From Gordius sp. MW1 (taxonomy: Eukaryota > Nematomorpha > Gordioida > Gordea > Gordiidae), in assembly GCA_964036665.1 (NCBI GenBank), contig OZ038533.1, forward strand, positions 1,350,001-1,414,000: a stretch of 64,000 nucleotides of DNA. The letters are read 5' to 3'. Shown here one piece after another: positions 43,915 through 55,560 of this stretch (positions within the stretch are counted from its first letter, which is position 1; each line of letters begins with the position of its first letter). The translations under genes and the position numbers were made by a program. Below the pieces are notes generated by a model that worked only from the letters and a program-made list of their open reading frames with translations, was not told where the DNA came from and searched no databases.

Positions 43915-44700
43915 AAATTTGATTAATGGTCATTTTTTCTCCATTGGTCAGTACCAACAGATATTCTATAAGTCAATGATAGCCAAAAAAACGGGAAAAA
44001 AAATTTTGATGCTCACTTTGGCCAATGGTCATTTTTTTCCATTGGTCAGTACCAACAGATACTCTATAAGTCAATGATAGCCAAAAAAACGAAAACAAAA
44101 TTTTCGAATAACATTTTGGCCAATGGTCATTTTTTTCCATTGGTCATCAGCCAGGACACGGTAAAAGTGGATATAAATTCATAATAGTCAAAAAAAAACT
44201 AAAAAAAAATTTTCGAATCACATTTTGGCCAATGGTCATTTTTTTCCATTGGTCAGCAGCCAGCGGACGGCCAAAAAGTCATAATAGCAATGGTAGTAAC
44301 AGGAACAATCATAATAGTCAAAAAAAACGAAAAAAAAAGTTTCGAATCACATTTTGGCCAATGGTCATTTTATTCCATGTGTCAGCAGCCAGCGGACGGC
44401 CAAAAAGGCATAATAGCAATGGTAGTAACAGGAACAATCATAATAGTCAAAAAGAAACGAAAAAAAAATTTTCGAATCACATTTTGGCCAATGGTCATTT
44501 TATTCCATTGGTCAGCAGCCAGCGGACGGCCAAAAAGTCATAATAGCAATGGTAGTAACAGGAACAATCATAATAGTCAAAAAAAAAACGAAAAAAATAA
44601 TTCCGATTCACATTTTGGCCAATGGTCATTTTTTCCATCGGTCAGTAGCCAGCGGACGGCTAAAATGTCATATTATCAATGGTATTAACAAGAACAAAAT
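43915..44700 (+). repeat. Tandem repeat with 98-131-bp units around TTGGCCAATGGTCATTTT
   Basis: GGCCAATGG starts at 44020, 44118, 44227, 44356, 44486 and 44617, so units lengthen from 98 to 131 bp along the array. Each holds CAGCCAGCGGACGGCCAAAA and an A-rich linker. Overlapping Asn-rich frames are artefacts. Confidence 0.85.
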
Positions 44701-44810
44701 ATTAATTTAATTAACAGGGACCCATATCAGTAGAGGCATAGGCCCTTGTAGTGGAGGGCACAGGGTAATTATCAATGGTAACCTATTCAAAAACGAACAA
44801 AAAATTTCGA
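44402..44810 (+). repeat. 409-bp direct duplication, copy 1
   Basis: Repeated at 45001-45409 (offset 599) with no difference in the segments I compared. It begins AAAAAGGCATAATAGCAATG and ends AAAAATTTCGA. It contains the last two to three tandem units plus a CAGGGACCCATATCAGTAGA segment. Confidence 0.85.
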
Positions 44811-45000
44811 TTTATTTGGCCAATGGTAATTTTTTTCAATGGTCAGTAGCCTGCGGACGGTCAAAAAGTCGAATTATCAATGGTATTAACAATTAATTTA
44901 ATTTAAAAAAGGCTGGCGCCAATAACTTGGTGGACGACGGACGGACGACGGACGGACGACGCACAAAAAACGAGCCCATAAATTGCATAGCAATTAATCC

Positions 45001-45409
45001 AAAAAGGCATAATAGCAATGGTAGTAACAGGAACAATCATAATAGTCAAAAAGAAACGAAAAAAAAATTTTCGAATCACATTTTGGCCAATGGTCATTTT
45101 ATTCCATTGGTCAGCAGCCAGCGGACGGCCAAAAAGTCATAATAGCAATGGTAGTAACAGGAACAATCATAATAGTCAAAAAAAAAACGAAAAAAATAAT
45201 TCCGATTCACATTTTGGCCAATGGTCATTTTTTCCATCGGTCAGTAGCCAGCGGACGGCTAAAATGTCATATTATCAATGGTATTAACAAGAACAAAATA
45301 TTAATTTAATTAACAGGGACCCATATCAGTAGAGGCATAGGCCCTTGTAGTGGAGGGCACAGGGTAATTATCAATGGTAACCTATTCAAAAACGAACAAA
45401 AAATTTCGA
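45001..45409 (+). repeat. 409-bp direct duplication, copy 2
   Basis: Second copy of 44402-44810. Between the copies, 44935-44965 is a (GGACGAC)n run followed by a GCCCATAAATTGCATAGCAA segment. Confidence 0.85.
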
Positions 45410-46470
45410 ATTCAATTCGAAAAAAAAATTTAAGGATTCAAAATCGATTCGAATATATATTCCCTTTTTATTATTATTTAAAAAAACACAAATGGCTATT
45501 ATGACTTTTAATTTGCATATACATTTAAAAAATTAAATTAAAATTTTTTTAAAAAATACACACAGCTAAAATAAAAATATTAAAAGCGAACAAAAATCTA
45601 TGGCGATATGTGTAGGACAATCAAGAACCATTTTTAGCCACTTTTAAGGCAAATTATCTTCCTAACACTCATCATTAAATGATTGCTTGTGTTTGGTCAA
45701 TAAATTGGTTCCGGTTGAAAATATTATTTCGCACGGGGTAAATGATCCAGGTATAGAGAAAAAATATTATGCCAATTTTTGAATAGTTGGAAAACGACGT
45801 TGATTCGATTTCCACCATTGTAAAGGCTCAACATTCAATGTGCAAAATCAGTCGCTCTTAATAGACGATCCAGTGTTGATACCTCGCTAGTTGATACAAA
45901 ATCGGGTAGCAGTTTCCAATTCATCTTTATTTTTCTATGCGATATGCCATGTACTGTTGATAAGCACTCAAATATTAAGCCTTAAATCGACCACACTCGC
46001 TTATAAGACTGTCTTCTTATTGAATGCTATATATCTTCAACTTTCTGTTTGGCCATTTTGTTAGCACGATCTGCTGTTCCATCTGACTTCCATATCAAGT
46101 TTTGTCTTTATGTAATTAATTGATGGGTCAAATTCTTTATATATAGCCTTTAATCGTGAAATATTTTTGGGCTGTTTCGCAGTTTTTATCAAAGTAATTT
46201 AATTAAATTGTGATCCTCGTTCTCCATAACTTATGTAAGTTTGAAAATTTTTAAATTACACTTTTTCCTGGAGCAGGAAAATACTAAAATGCGGTAAGAT
46301 AAAATTAGCTAAATATTTGAGTCTCGTCATTTAAATTAAACTTACAAAAAATAAAATTCGGTTTTTAAGGATTCGATTCGGATTTTCGAATCTTAGCAGC
46401 GTGAATATTCGATTCGAAACTTAGACATATGGATTCGAATTCGGATTCGAATCTCGAATATTTCCCAGAG
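45410..46470 (-). pseudogene. Decayed hAT transposase remnant
   Basis: On the minus strand around 45650-45830 a broken frame matches the hAT C-terminal dimerisation region: PLQWWKSNQRRFPT, then IPGSFTPCE, then FSTGTNLLTK, the usual WW and S(E)R-x-FS-x-G landmarks in order. Stops and frameshifts interrupt it. Upstream coding (46000-46250) is unrecognisable. Both sides carry CGAATTCGAATCGAAT-type palindromic words (45405-45470 and 46350-46460), as in many hAT subterminal regions. It could be the former autonomous source of some 8-bp-TSD elements here, but no end sequence links them. Confidence 0.65.
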
Positions 46471-46492
46471 GCGTACTACAAACCATAGATAC

Positions 46493-47280
46493 CAGAGGTC
46501 AGATTTGTTAGGAATTTTCTGCCCGAACCCGGCCCGGTTCAATTCTCTAACCTCATTGCCCGCCCGAGCCCGCCCGAACCCTTCTGGTGTCCGCCCGAGC
46601 CCGCCCGAAACATTAATGCTGCCCGAAATGCCCGGCCCGAAATATTAAATTCGCCTGTTAGGCCCGAAATTTTGCGACCTAAAATTCTTTTAATATTTAA
46701 AAGTCGAATGATTTTTTCAAATGAAACTTTTGTACTTTAATTTTAATCCTAATTGGTCAAAAAAACGTAGTATTTGGTCTTTCTAAAATATTTGAGCTTA
46801 GTGATAGAGATGAGTGATAAGGGAATAATAAAGGCGAATTTGGAGAAGCCATGTTAAACCATTTGTTAAAAAATTAAATGATATTAGAATGAAAATTAAC
46901 ACTTTCAGGCGTTGTATCAATTTGGGCGTGACGATTTTGTACTAGTATAGACGGCACTTGCGAATTACGAATAATGAAAGGGCTGCATATAAATATTTTA
47001 ATCCTTTCCATAACCTAGCTAGGGACTTGATGGAAATAAAGGGGTTCTGGCAAAAATTGTAAAAATAACTTGGGGACGGATGGCGATTTTTTAGCATTTT
47101 CATATGCAATTTAATGAAAAGTAACAAAAAAAAACACTATCTAAAAACTCATTAAGCCCAAATTGCCCGAATCCTATCTTTTTCGTGCCCGCCCGAGCCC
47201 GCCCGAAAATAAAAATTTAGGACAGTTGCCCGGCCCGACCCGGCCCACGGGCCGGGCCGGGCCGGGCAATCTGATCTCTG
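46493..47280. mobile_element. GC-rich non-autonomous hAT-type element with perfect 8-bp duplication
   Basis: Termini CAGAGGTCAGATTTG and CAATCTGATCTCTG are inverted repeats with one mismatch in the first 13. The direct repeat ATAGATAC flanks it at 46485-46492 and 47281-47288. Next to each end are dense CCCGCCCGAGCCCG and GGGCCGGGCCGGGC runs, while the centre is AT-rich and non-coding. An uninterrupted homologous target exists at about 48772-48800 (ACTACAAACGATAGATACGC), which confirms the insertion site. Confidence 0.92.
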
Positions 47281-47288
47281 ATAGATAC

Positions 47289-47510
47289 GCAGTACGTCAT
47301 GAGGTTGCGTTTGATTGACATTTTATTAAACGTCAAAACGTATAAAACAAACTCGAAAACTACTGGACCGATTTGGCTCGAACAAATCTTGAAACATGCT
47401 CCGGAGTGTCAGGAATAAACTGTGAAAATTTGAGCCAAATCGGTCTGGTAGTTTTCCAAAATTGGTGGCGGAATACACACATATATACATAGTTTCATTT
47501 TTATATAATA
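47289..47510 (-). repeat. Dispersed repeat module A, reverse copy 3
   Basis: Reverse complement of the core at 24735-24990 (ACTACTGGACCGATTTGGCT, CATGCTCCGGAGTGTCAGGA). It was cut by the hAT-type element, with the detached left few bases at 46471-46492. Confidence 0.8.
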
Positions 47511-47978
47511 GACTAGCTGACCAGGCAAACGTTGTTTTGCCATTTACCCGGGTGTATTAGCAGAATATATATCAACTTATAGATAAATTTCAATAGATTA
47601 AGAATATATCAAATATAATTGGTAAGTGTTTATAAACAAATAGTTAAAGAGTGTCCAAGGCCCAGGCCCACCCAAGAGAGAAAACCTGGCCCATGCCCCC
47701 CCCCCCCCAATAGAAAAATCTTTGGCCCCCTGGCCCTTCCAATTTTTTTTTAATTTTTTGTAATTAAGAAGCAATATCATAATTAAATTATTTGTTTCTG
47801 AATAAAACTTTTAATTCTGAACTTAATAATGTCCGAAGAACTGAGATATATCAACATTTATTGGCTATTTGTTAATAGTATTTTCATTTTTCTCCTTTTT
47901 AACGCGCAAAAAATGTTAAAATGAGATTTTTAATTTATTTAGCCACACAGGAGGGGACACGACCGTCCTATAATAATA
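47511..47978 (+). repeat. Dispersed repeat module B, directly joined to module A
   Basis: GACTAGCTGACCAGGCAAAC joins module A without spacer and is followed by the whole module B up to GACCGTCCTATAATAATAA. The A-B junction suggests that both belong to one larger element. Confidence 0.75.
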
Positions 47979-48384
47979 ATAATTGACGTGAAAAATAAAC
48001 CTTAATTTTAAATATTTTTTAAAGGGCATGGGCAAAGGGGGCCTGAATATATAAAAATATTTTAAAAGAGTGTTGCGAAATAGTGGATCAAATTTTCATG
48101 CTCGTTAATCAAATAAAAATATAGCGCCTGCCTTTATTATAAAATATAAACAAAAGACGGATACGGATACGCATATAGTTTATAACGAAAAATAACAAAT
48201 AATTGATATTTTTAAGATAAGGTGTGGCGTTGTGCAGAATTCTGGACCTTTGCCCACTCCCCAAGCAAATTTAAGCAAATTTTTTAAGTCAAAATTATCT
48301 ATAATCAAAAATTAATCATTAAATTTTGGATACATTTTTTTAAAGCTATCGCTAGAGACCTACAAAATGGTATTTTTTGAAATC

Positions 48385-48700
48385 ATAGTCTGGCCCAAGC
48401 CCCCCCCCCCCCCAAGGAGAAAATCTTTGGCCCCCTGGCCCTTCAATCAATTTTTTTTAATTTTATGTAATTAAGAAACAATATCATAATTATACTATTT
48501 CTTTTTGAATAAAACTTTTAATTCTGAACTTAATAATGTCCGAAGAACTGAGATATATCAACATTTATTGGCACTTTGTTAAAAGTATTTTAATTTTTCT
48601 CCTTATTTTACGTGCAAAAAATGACAAAATTAGATTTTTTAATTTATTTAGCCACGCAGGAGGGGACACCACCGTCCTATAATAATAATAATTGACGTGA
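48385..48700 (+). repeat. Dispersed repeat module B, 5'-truncated copy
   Basis: Contains CTTTGGCCCCCTGGCCCTTC through CCACCGTCCTATAATAATAA; the first 150 bases of the module are missing. Confidence 0.75.
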
Positions 48701-48769
48701 AAAATAAGCAAAAAAATGACTTTGATACTCAATGTTTCAAATCGTAAAAACAGCACATGCCTACATTTA

Positions 48770-49015
48770 TCACACTACAAACGATAGATACGCAGGGTGC
48801 GTTTGATTGACATCCGATTAAACGTCAAAACGTATAAAACTTGACCCTTCGAAAACTACTGGACCGATTTGGCTCGAACAAATCTTTAAACACGCTCCGG
48901 AGTGTCAGGAATAAACTGTGAAATTTTGAGCCAAATCGGTCTGGTAGTTTTCCAAAATTGGTGGCGGCATACATACATACACACATATATACATAGTTTC
49001 ATTTTTAATTGCTAT
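48770..49015 (-). repeat. Dispersed repeat module A, reverse copy 4
   Basis: Reverse-oriented module A with its outer end intact (CACTACAAACGATAGATACG). This copy serves as the empty-site control for the hAT-type insertion at 46493-47280. Confidence 0.8.
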
Positions 49016-49129
49016 GCAATTTATGGGCTCACCTTCCATTTTGTTTGCGACCCTGTTCGTGTCACGCACCGAATGTCTTGTCACGCACCGAATGGTTGTT
49101 TACTTTTAATTTATGTTAATTTAACTAGT

Positions 49130-49390
49130 TTTTGGGTTCGATTCGCGGAGTTCTTTTTGACTCTTATGATTGTTCTTGTTACTACTATTAATAATAAGAC
49201 TTTTTGGCCGTCCGTTGGGTGCTGACCAATGAAAAAAATGACCATTGGCCAAAATGTGAATCCAAATTATTTTTTTTTGTTTTTTTTTGATTTATGATTG
49301 TTCTTGTTACTACCATTGATAATATGGCTTTTTCGCCGTCCCCTGGCTGCTGACCAATGAAAAAAATGACCACTGTCCAAAATCAAGCTC
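49130..49390 (-). repeat. Reverse copy of the GGCCAATGG tandem unit, two units
   Basis: ATGACCATTGGCCAAAATGTG and TGATTGTTCTTGTTACTACC recur twice in reverse orientation relative to 43915-44700. Confidence 0.75.
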
Positions 49391-49479
49391 GTTGAAAACA
49401 TCGCAGGCCCGCCCGAGCCCGTCCAATTAGTTATTAAGCCTGTACGAGCCCGGCCCGTTAAAATTTTATGATATCTGGT

Positions 49480-49515
49480 CTGGGGGCGAAGCCCCCAGTT
49501 ACGCCCGAAGGGCGT
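49480..49515 (+). repeat. Two adjacent perfect hairpins with GAA loops
   Basis: CTGGGGGC-GAA-GCCCCCAG (49480-49498) and ACGCCC-GAA-GGGCGT (49501-49515). The module B end has a related GGGCC-TTC-GGCCC hairpin (43478-43490). They mark the right boundary of the insert cluster in Gypsy B and may be an element terminus. Confidence 0.6.
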
Positions 49516-51422
49516 ATTATATATAAGATTAGGAAAATCAATAACTTGGAATTAATCTCCAGACTGCGCAAAGCTTTTAATAACATTAAGAAAGCAATTG
49601 TCCTAGCACCGATGTTAAATCATCTAGATCCTGAGTTGCCATTAATACTCTCGATGGATGCTTCGTCTGAAGAACTCGGCGTAGTACTTACATATGATAT
49701 TAAAGGTTATCAATACCCGATTGCTTTCGCACCCTTGACTCCGCCGAAAGAAATTAGAGTCAGATTGAAAAAGAGGTTTTACCCATTATTTTTGCTTTCA
49801 ATAAATTTAAGGAATATATACGTGGCCACCATTTTAGGTTAATAACAGATCACAAACCCTTAATATCACTATTCAATCCTAACAATAATGTACCGCAGGC
49901 CGTATCAGCGAGAGTTCAGAAATGGACCTTATTTAGGACACCCTATCAATATACCATAAAATACAAAAATGGCAAAGAAAATACACAGGCTGATATGTTA
50001 TCTAGACTTCCAATTCAGTCTAAAGAAATACTAGAACAAGGGGAAGGGGAAGATGTATACACCGTTTATGAAGAACCATTTCAACATTTTCCTATCACAT
50101 CGGCCGACATGGAGCGACGTACTTGTAAAGATCCTATCCTAGGACAAGTCCATTACTATGTAGTCCATGGCTGACCGAGGAAAGTTGCTCCAGAATAAAT
50201 ATACCAACAAACACAAAAAGAACCCACCACCTTAAAGGGATGCATACCAAATTATTATTCCTCAAAGCCTAAGGCAAGACATTTTGGAATATTTCCACTT
50301 AGGACATCCAGGCATGAGTCGATAAAATATTTTGGCTCGTCAACATCTTTGGTACCCGGGTATTGATAAAGACATAAAAAGTTATGTTCGAAATTGTATG
50401 GATTGTTAACTGGTTCACTGGCACAACTGTAGCAACTTAAAATTGGGAAAACACTAGAAAATCATGGTCCAGGTTACATTCAGATTTTTGTGGGCCAATC
50501 AATAGGTATTATTATCTAATTATAATAGAGGCCAACAGCATATAGCCCGAGGTGATTCCTATGACAACGATAACAACTTTAAGTTCCATAAACGGTCTCA
50601 AATCTATTTTCTCAAGGTTCGGAGTACCTAACACTCTGGCTACAGATAACGGACCTCAATTCTCAACTGCACAGTTTAAAAAATATTGCGACGCAAATAA
50701 TATTCGTAACGCATATTCCAGTCCTTATCATCCATGATCCAACGGATGAGCTGAACGTTTTGATATTTAAAGATTTTTTAAATAAAACTCTAAATTTTAA
50801 AAACAATAAATTATATTCTCTATTTACTTATATGAAAACTATTCACCCAAAGACCGGGTTGACTCCTGCCGACCGACCTTTTGATTAAAATTTAACCCAT
50901 TGGTCCGTTAAGTTCTCTAGCACAAGTTTCTGGCCTTAGTAAAGAGGAGTTGGCACCAATCATGAGGAAATTTACAATTGGTGAGAAAATATGTTACTAC
51001 CAGTGAAAGATTATGGGTAATTGTAAAAATCTTAGGCCGGGTATCTTACATGGTCGAAATAGATAATGGCAATAGAAAACTAATGGTGGTGATCATATTA
51101 GAAAATCTTTGGGTAACGCAGACAACAAAACAAGGAAGAACTATTGGCTGACATTTTGAACCCAGAACCGTTTAATCTACCACATAATAAAGCCAGCGAT
51201 ATTTAACTTGATACGACTATTCCGAAAGAGAATAATCTTCCACATGATGAAGCCAGCTATATTATAACAGCTTCCATCACACCCCCACTCTCACCCCTAA
51301 CCCAGCTTATAAAAATTTTCCCGAAATGACCTAAAATTTCACCCGAACTGGTTGTTTGGAGATAACACGAATTCGAAAACCTGCACAAAGAAATAAAATA
51401 GGGGGGGGGGGGGGGTAGGACA
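49516..51422 (+). pseudogene. Decayed Ty3/Gypsy copy B, second part (RNase H, integrase, purine tract)
   Basis: It resumes with RKINNLELISRL, then RNase H (LILSMDASSEELGVVLT, about 49650), RITDHKPL-like words near 49850, KYKNGKENTQADMLSRLP (about 49960-50015) and an integrase zinc module near 50300-50410. The core has TDNGPQFSTAQFKKY (50640-50690) and YHP, and the C-terminus has KEELAPIMRKFTIGEK (about 50945-50990). Stops and frameshifts are scattered through it. A purine run with about 15 G (51391-51420) precedes the 3' LTR. About 25 residues are missing between the two parts. Confidence 0.85.
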
Positions 51423-51790
51423 TGTTATACCACCAGTTTTACCAGGCCACTTAGGCCATTTGCACAAGGATTTCATTAACACATATCTCAAAGTATGAAT
51501 AATTGTAAAAATAAGTTTTCGAATCTTAATATAATATAATTAAGCCTTTATTTGAATTAAGATAACTTTTTGACATATAATACATAAGAAAATGTCAACA
51601 CAAAACTTGAAGTTCTTTACATGGTGCCAAAGGACGAAAATTTAGGCGTATACAAAATGTTTTACTCTGTTAACTAATGCATTCCATGTGAGTATATTGT
51701 ACTTTAACTAGTTGTTTGCGATTATAATCTTTAAAATGTGACTTTGATTAATGTAATTTTATAATTAAATCTTACAATTTACTATTTATA
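51423..51790 (+). repeat. 3' LTR start of Gypsy copy B (end not defined)
   Basis: It begins TGTTATACCACC and then CCAGGCCACTTAGGCCATTT, matching 41353 onward for about 65 bp. After that the two sequences diverge, so the right boundary is a guess. Confidence 0.5.
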
Positions 51791-51944
51791 TAAACACTAC
51801 CTACGACGGTCCCGAGTCCGCGTTCAAAAAGTGGAGGGTTGGCGTAAGATCGGAAACCGGTTATAAAAACAACTCAAAAATCATGATAGTTTCAAACAAA
51901 ATTTTACAACAGAAAGCTAGGGCGTCCATTAAACGACGCGCGCT

Positions 51945-52920
51945 GCATGCAATTTGAAACATATACTAGCGTTACTGCCCAACTCACAACGAAGGCGGTT
52001 AAGGAAATAGTTATGGGAAGAATGCTAATAACGTGCTGGATTGTGGGAACGTTGACGGGTAAGAGCATCGAAGTCGCACAAATGCTAAAAAAAAGGTACA
52101 CATTGCCTGCCTACAAGAGACGAGGTGGAACAAAACCAAAGCTGGGATGTTATGAGAAGGATACGAACTATTCTAAAGTGGGTCATAAGAGAATAGAAAC
52201 GGGGTCGGTATCCTTCTAAGCTAATCGTTCAAGGACAAGGTGCCGAAAGTCACGCGTTGTTTAGACAAACTAATGTGGGTGAAGATTGAAGACCAAGGGG
52301 GCCTCCTAAGGGGGGCGTATGCCCCCAATTGGGTGTGTGGAATCAGAGAAAGGCATAACCTTCGATTCATTGGATTGAGGAATGGCTAATTATTGGAGCG
52401 AATTTCAACACTCACGTAGGGGAAGATTGCGTCGAGTTCGAACAAAATCATGGAGGCTATGGGCATGGTTTGAAAAACAGAAAAGGGAGAAAACTTCTCC
52501 AAGTATATCAAACATACGACATGGCGATTGTTAACACTTATATTCAAAAACGCGAACATTATATTTTGGCTTATAGAAGTGGGAAGCATTTTAGTCAAAT
52601 TGACAATTTGCAAATACGGCGAAAGGACTTATAAAGTATCAAGGATTGCAAAGTAATACCGGGAGATGAAAACGCCAGGCAACATCGTCCCCTTGTTATG
52701 GATTTTGACAGAAAAGTAAGAAAGAAGAAAGGTTTATGAACCTCAGATTTGACACGAAAAGCTAAAGGATACGTCAACAAACAAAAAATACTATCAAAAG
52801 CCTCTCACTCCTGTTTGCAAGGAAGTTGAAAAGGGACATACGACGATTGGGAGATGTCTGAGGACATAAAGGAAACAGCGATTCGGGTTCTAGGATATGA
52901 GCGGATGCACTTAATGTTTA
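51945..52920 (+). pseudogene. RTE-like LINE endonuclease remnant
   Basis: A broken frame with the order of an RTE-type APE endonuclease: VGTLTGKSIEVAQMLKKR (about 52045-52095) and, after a frameshift, a CLQETRWNKTK-like word. Then come IIGANFNTHVGEDCVEFEQN (about 52395-52455), HGGYGHGLKNRKGRKLLQVY, MAIVNTYIQKRE, SQIDNLQIRRKDL and CKVIPGDENARQHRPLVMDF. Trp-Glu-Asp/Met words near 52850 begin the linker. No reverse transcriptase follows. Several host 'craniofacial development protein 2-like' annotations are in fact this element type. Confidence 0.8.
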
Positions 52921-53159
52921 ATTTAGATTACTCCAAAATCATTTTTCTAAGAGAAACTTGGTAAAATTAAACACAAAAAGTAATAAATTAATAACCAATT
53001 GTGTTTGTTAATATATCAAATTTAGATAAATATATAGCCTTAATTAGCCACCAGCTCTTAGGACGCACTTAATAACTATTTGAAAATATTATAAAATAAC
53101 TACGCAAGTCTCAAAACTTATGAGGGGTTAAAGCCAACAACACTTTAACTTATTAATGC
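52921..53159. other. AT-rich spacer
   Basis: Nothing recognised. Confidence 0.4.
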
Positions 53160-53307
53160 GCAGTTTTTTGAGGGGCGGCTGCCCCCTTCTAAATTCAAAA
53201 ATTTGTTGAAATTTATCAAATTATGGATAAAATTTCAAAAAATAATCATTTTGCCCCTCCCTTAATTATTAATGCTCCTTCTCTAATTCCAATGCTGGCT
53301 ACGCCCA
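53160..53307. mobile_element. hAT-type MITE, family 1, left end lost
   Basis: Begins within the family at GAGGGGCGGCTGCCCCC and ends with an intact CTGGCTACGCCCATG. Confidence 0.75.
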
Positions 53308-54343
53308 TGCAAATAGCTATTTAGAAAACAAATAAAGGACCATTAAAATTAATAGGCTTAGCATCTTGTAACTTAAAAAGTTCAGGAAACTACATATGAA
53401 GCTTTTCCTATTTTATTGAAAGTCTTACCTCATATGGATATGTTGCTATTGTATGTTACCTCAATATCATATACATAAACTGTCAAATGTTTAAATCATG
53501 CTACCATTTGCGACAATTACGCATCTCGTACAATGCCGTATTACCGTAAAAGGAAAATCGATTTCAAATTTTCTAATTAGGAAATTCCTTGTTTAAAAAA
53601 TTTCAAGGACACATATGAAATTATATCCATTTTCACAAGCGTTATAATTAATTAGACCCATATTTTTTGATAATGGGTAAGTTTCATTTGTTTCTTAATT
53701 TTTTATTTAAATATTAAAAGAATTATAATTATGATCAGTAAATTTATTTGTTTATTATACAAATTGTTGTCATATTAGTGTATAAGCTTTATATAGTTTT
53801 TAGGTATAATAATTTTAACATTATATCTATTTGCAAATTGTATATCTGCCATAAGATGCAAATTGTATATTTGCCATAAGATGCAAATATCAACTTCATA
53901 TTAATATTTAAAGATTATAAGTTATTAAAAGAATTGATTAAGGTTATATAAATCAGAGTTGTCATATAATATTGTTATGTCAAAATTGAGGCAAAAATTT
54001 TTTAAGAAGATACTTTACTTTAAAAATCTAAGATTAGCATCATAATATTCTCTTTATTAGCCCAAATTAATAAATGTATGTACTCCTTTGAGTGTTATTA
54101 TGGTTAACTTTACAAAATCAAGATTTAATTTGTATTCTGACTTATTTAGAATCACCTTATATTTTAAACTCTTATAACATTCTTTTCAATTATTTAAAAA
54201 ATAATTATTAGGATTAATTTTCTAAACTGAATTATTTTTGGATTCAAAATATGCACATTGCCGTAAGGTTTTGTAATTATTTGGTCATAATTTCCTCGTA
54301 ATGATGTTGATTAATTAGAATATAATAGTAGATTATTATTTTC
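53308..54343. other. Intergenic AT-rich region
   Basis: No gene. TTTGCCATAAGATGCAAAT occurs as a local duplication at about 53840-53890. Confidence 0.45.
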
Positions 54344-54511
54344 TGTGGTTGTAGCCAGCATTGGGATTGGGGGGGGGCAATAATGATTTAGGGAGGCGAA
54401 AAATGATCATATTTTGCAATTTTAGCCATAATTTTAATAAATCTCAACAAATTTTTGATTTAGAGGGGTGCAGCCGCCCCTCCCTGCCCTCTACCCCTAG
54501 CTACGCCCATA
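54344..54511. mobile_element. hAT-type MITE, family 1, perfect 8-bp duplication
   Basis: Left terminus decayed (TGTGGTTGTAGCCAG), right CTACGCCCATA. The direct repeat TTATTTTC is at 54336-54343 and 54512-54519. Confidence 0.88.
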
Positions 54512-54965
54512 TTATTTTCTATATCCGGCCCAAACATATTTTAACAAGCTGAGTTTAAGACTAGACTAGACATTGAATAAATCGATATCAAATCTTCTAA
54601 ATGTCAATTTATGTCCGCCATTTTAAATCATCCAAAAATAAATCGATATTTTTGCCTAGCCTCTTAAATAATCGCTAATAAGACTTAAATTTTGACAAAT
54701 TATGATTTTAATTAGCTAATTAAAGAGTAAAAGATTATTATATCGATTAAAAGTTTTTGGATTTATTAATCAATCGCATCTTAATAAATTTTTGTAATTT
54801 TAGTTAATTAAAAGTAATAAATTCTTCACACTATTTTTCAACATGGAGGCACATTATTTTAACATATGGGCTTATCATTTATAAATTTTTTGTATTAAAT
54901 CATCGCGTTTTTTGAGATCACATCTTTAGCCCTCGAAGATAACGCTAGGGGTTTTATAAAAATAT

Positions 54966-55135
54966 CATGGACCTAGCCAGGAGGTGGCAGGGAGGGGCGA
55001 CTGCCCCCCTCTTAATCCAAAAATCCCTTACAATTTCACATAATAATTATGGCTAAAATTGATAAAAATTACCATTTTGCCCCTCCCTAAATCATTATTG
55101 CCCCCCCTCTAATTCTAAACCTGGCTACGCCTATG
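54966..55135. mobile_element. hAT-type MITE, family 1
   Basis: Termini CATGGACCTAGCCAGG and CTGGCTACGCCTATG with the usual interior. The flanks do not match. Confidence 0.8.
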
Positions 55136-55450
55136 AGATTATACTTTATTTTATGAATTTATAAGTAAAAAATAGCTATTCATTGACCCTATTTTAAAAG
55201 AAGGAAGAGGGGAGAATTCAAATATTTTGGATATCTTCTTGGCCTAGTATATATATCGATTTCTAATCTTTCCCCCAACCCATCCTAGTTTATCTACCTT
55301 TCCTTCCCTCCCCCTAAGTATAGTAAGTTGAAGAGATCTTATTAAATTACATAACATTCCATTCGAACCCATAAAAAGTGAATTCCTCAAGGTTTTTTTG
55401 TATCGAAATCCACACTTTAACTACGTAAAACAACATTATACCCTTTAAAT

Positions 55451-55560
55451 TAGTGTTTTAAAAACGACTGGATTTTGTTTGGTCTACCTTTGGTTCTAGC
55501 TGAAGAACATAAAAAGTCCCAAGGCCGACCAAAAAAAACCCAGCCGTTTTTACACCACTT
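55451..55560. mobile_element. hAT-type MITE, family 2, internally deleted
   Basis: Termini TAGTGTTTTAAAAACGAC and GCCGTTTTTACACCACTT, only 110 bp apart; the flanks do not match clearly. Confidence 0.7.

Noticed and set aside
44930..44970. Telomere-like (GGACGAC)n run
   Set aside because: Short, not a known telomere unit, embedded in dispersed repeats.
44232..45287. Asn/Ser-rich frames of 70-130 codons
   Set aside because: They follow the tandem repeat period and occur in overlapping frames.
51945..52920. Craniofacial development protein 2-like host gene
   Set aside because: That annotation is commonly given to RTE LINE endonucleases; here it is frameshifted with no introns.
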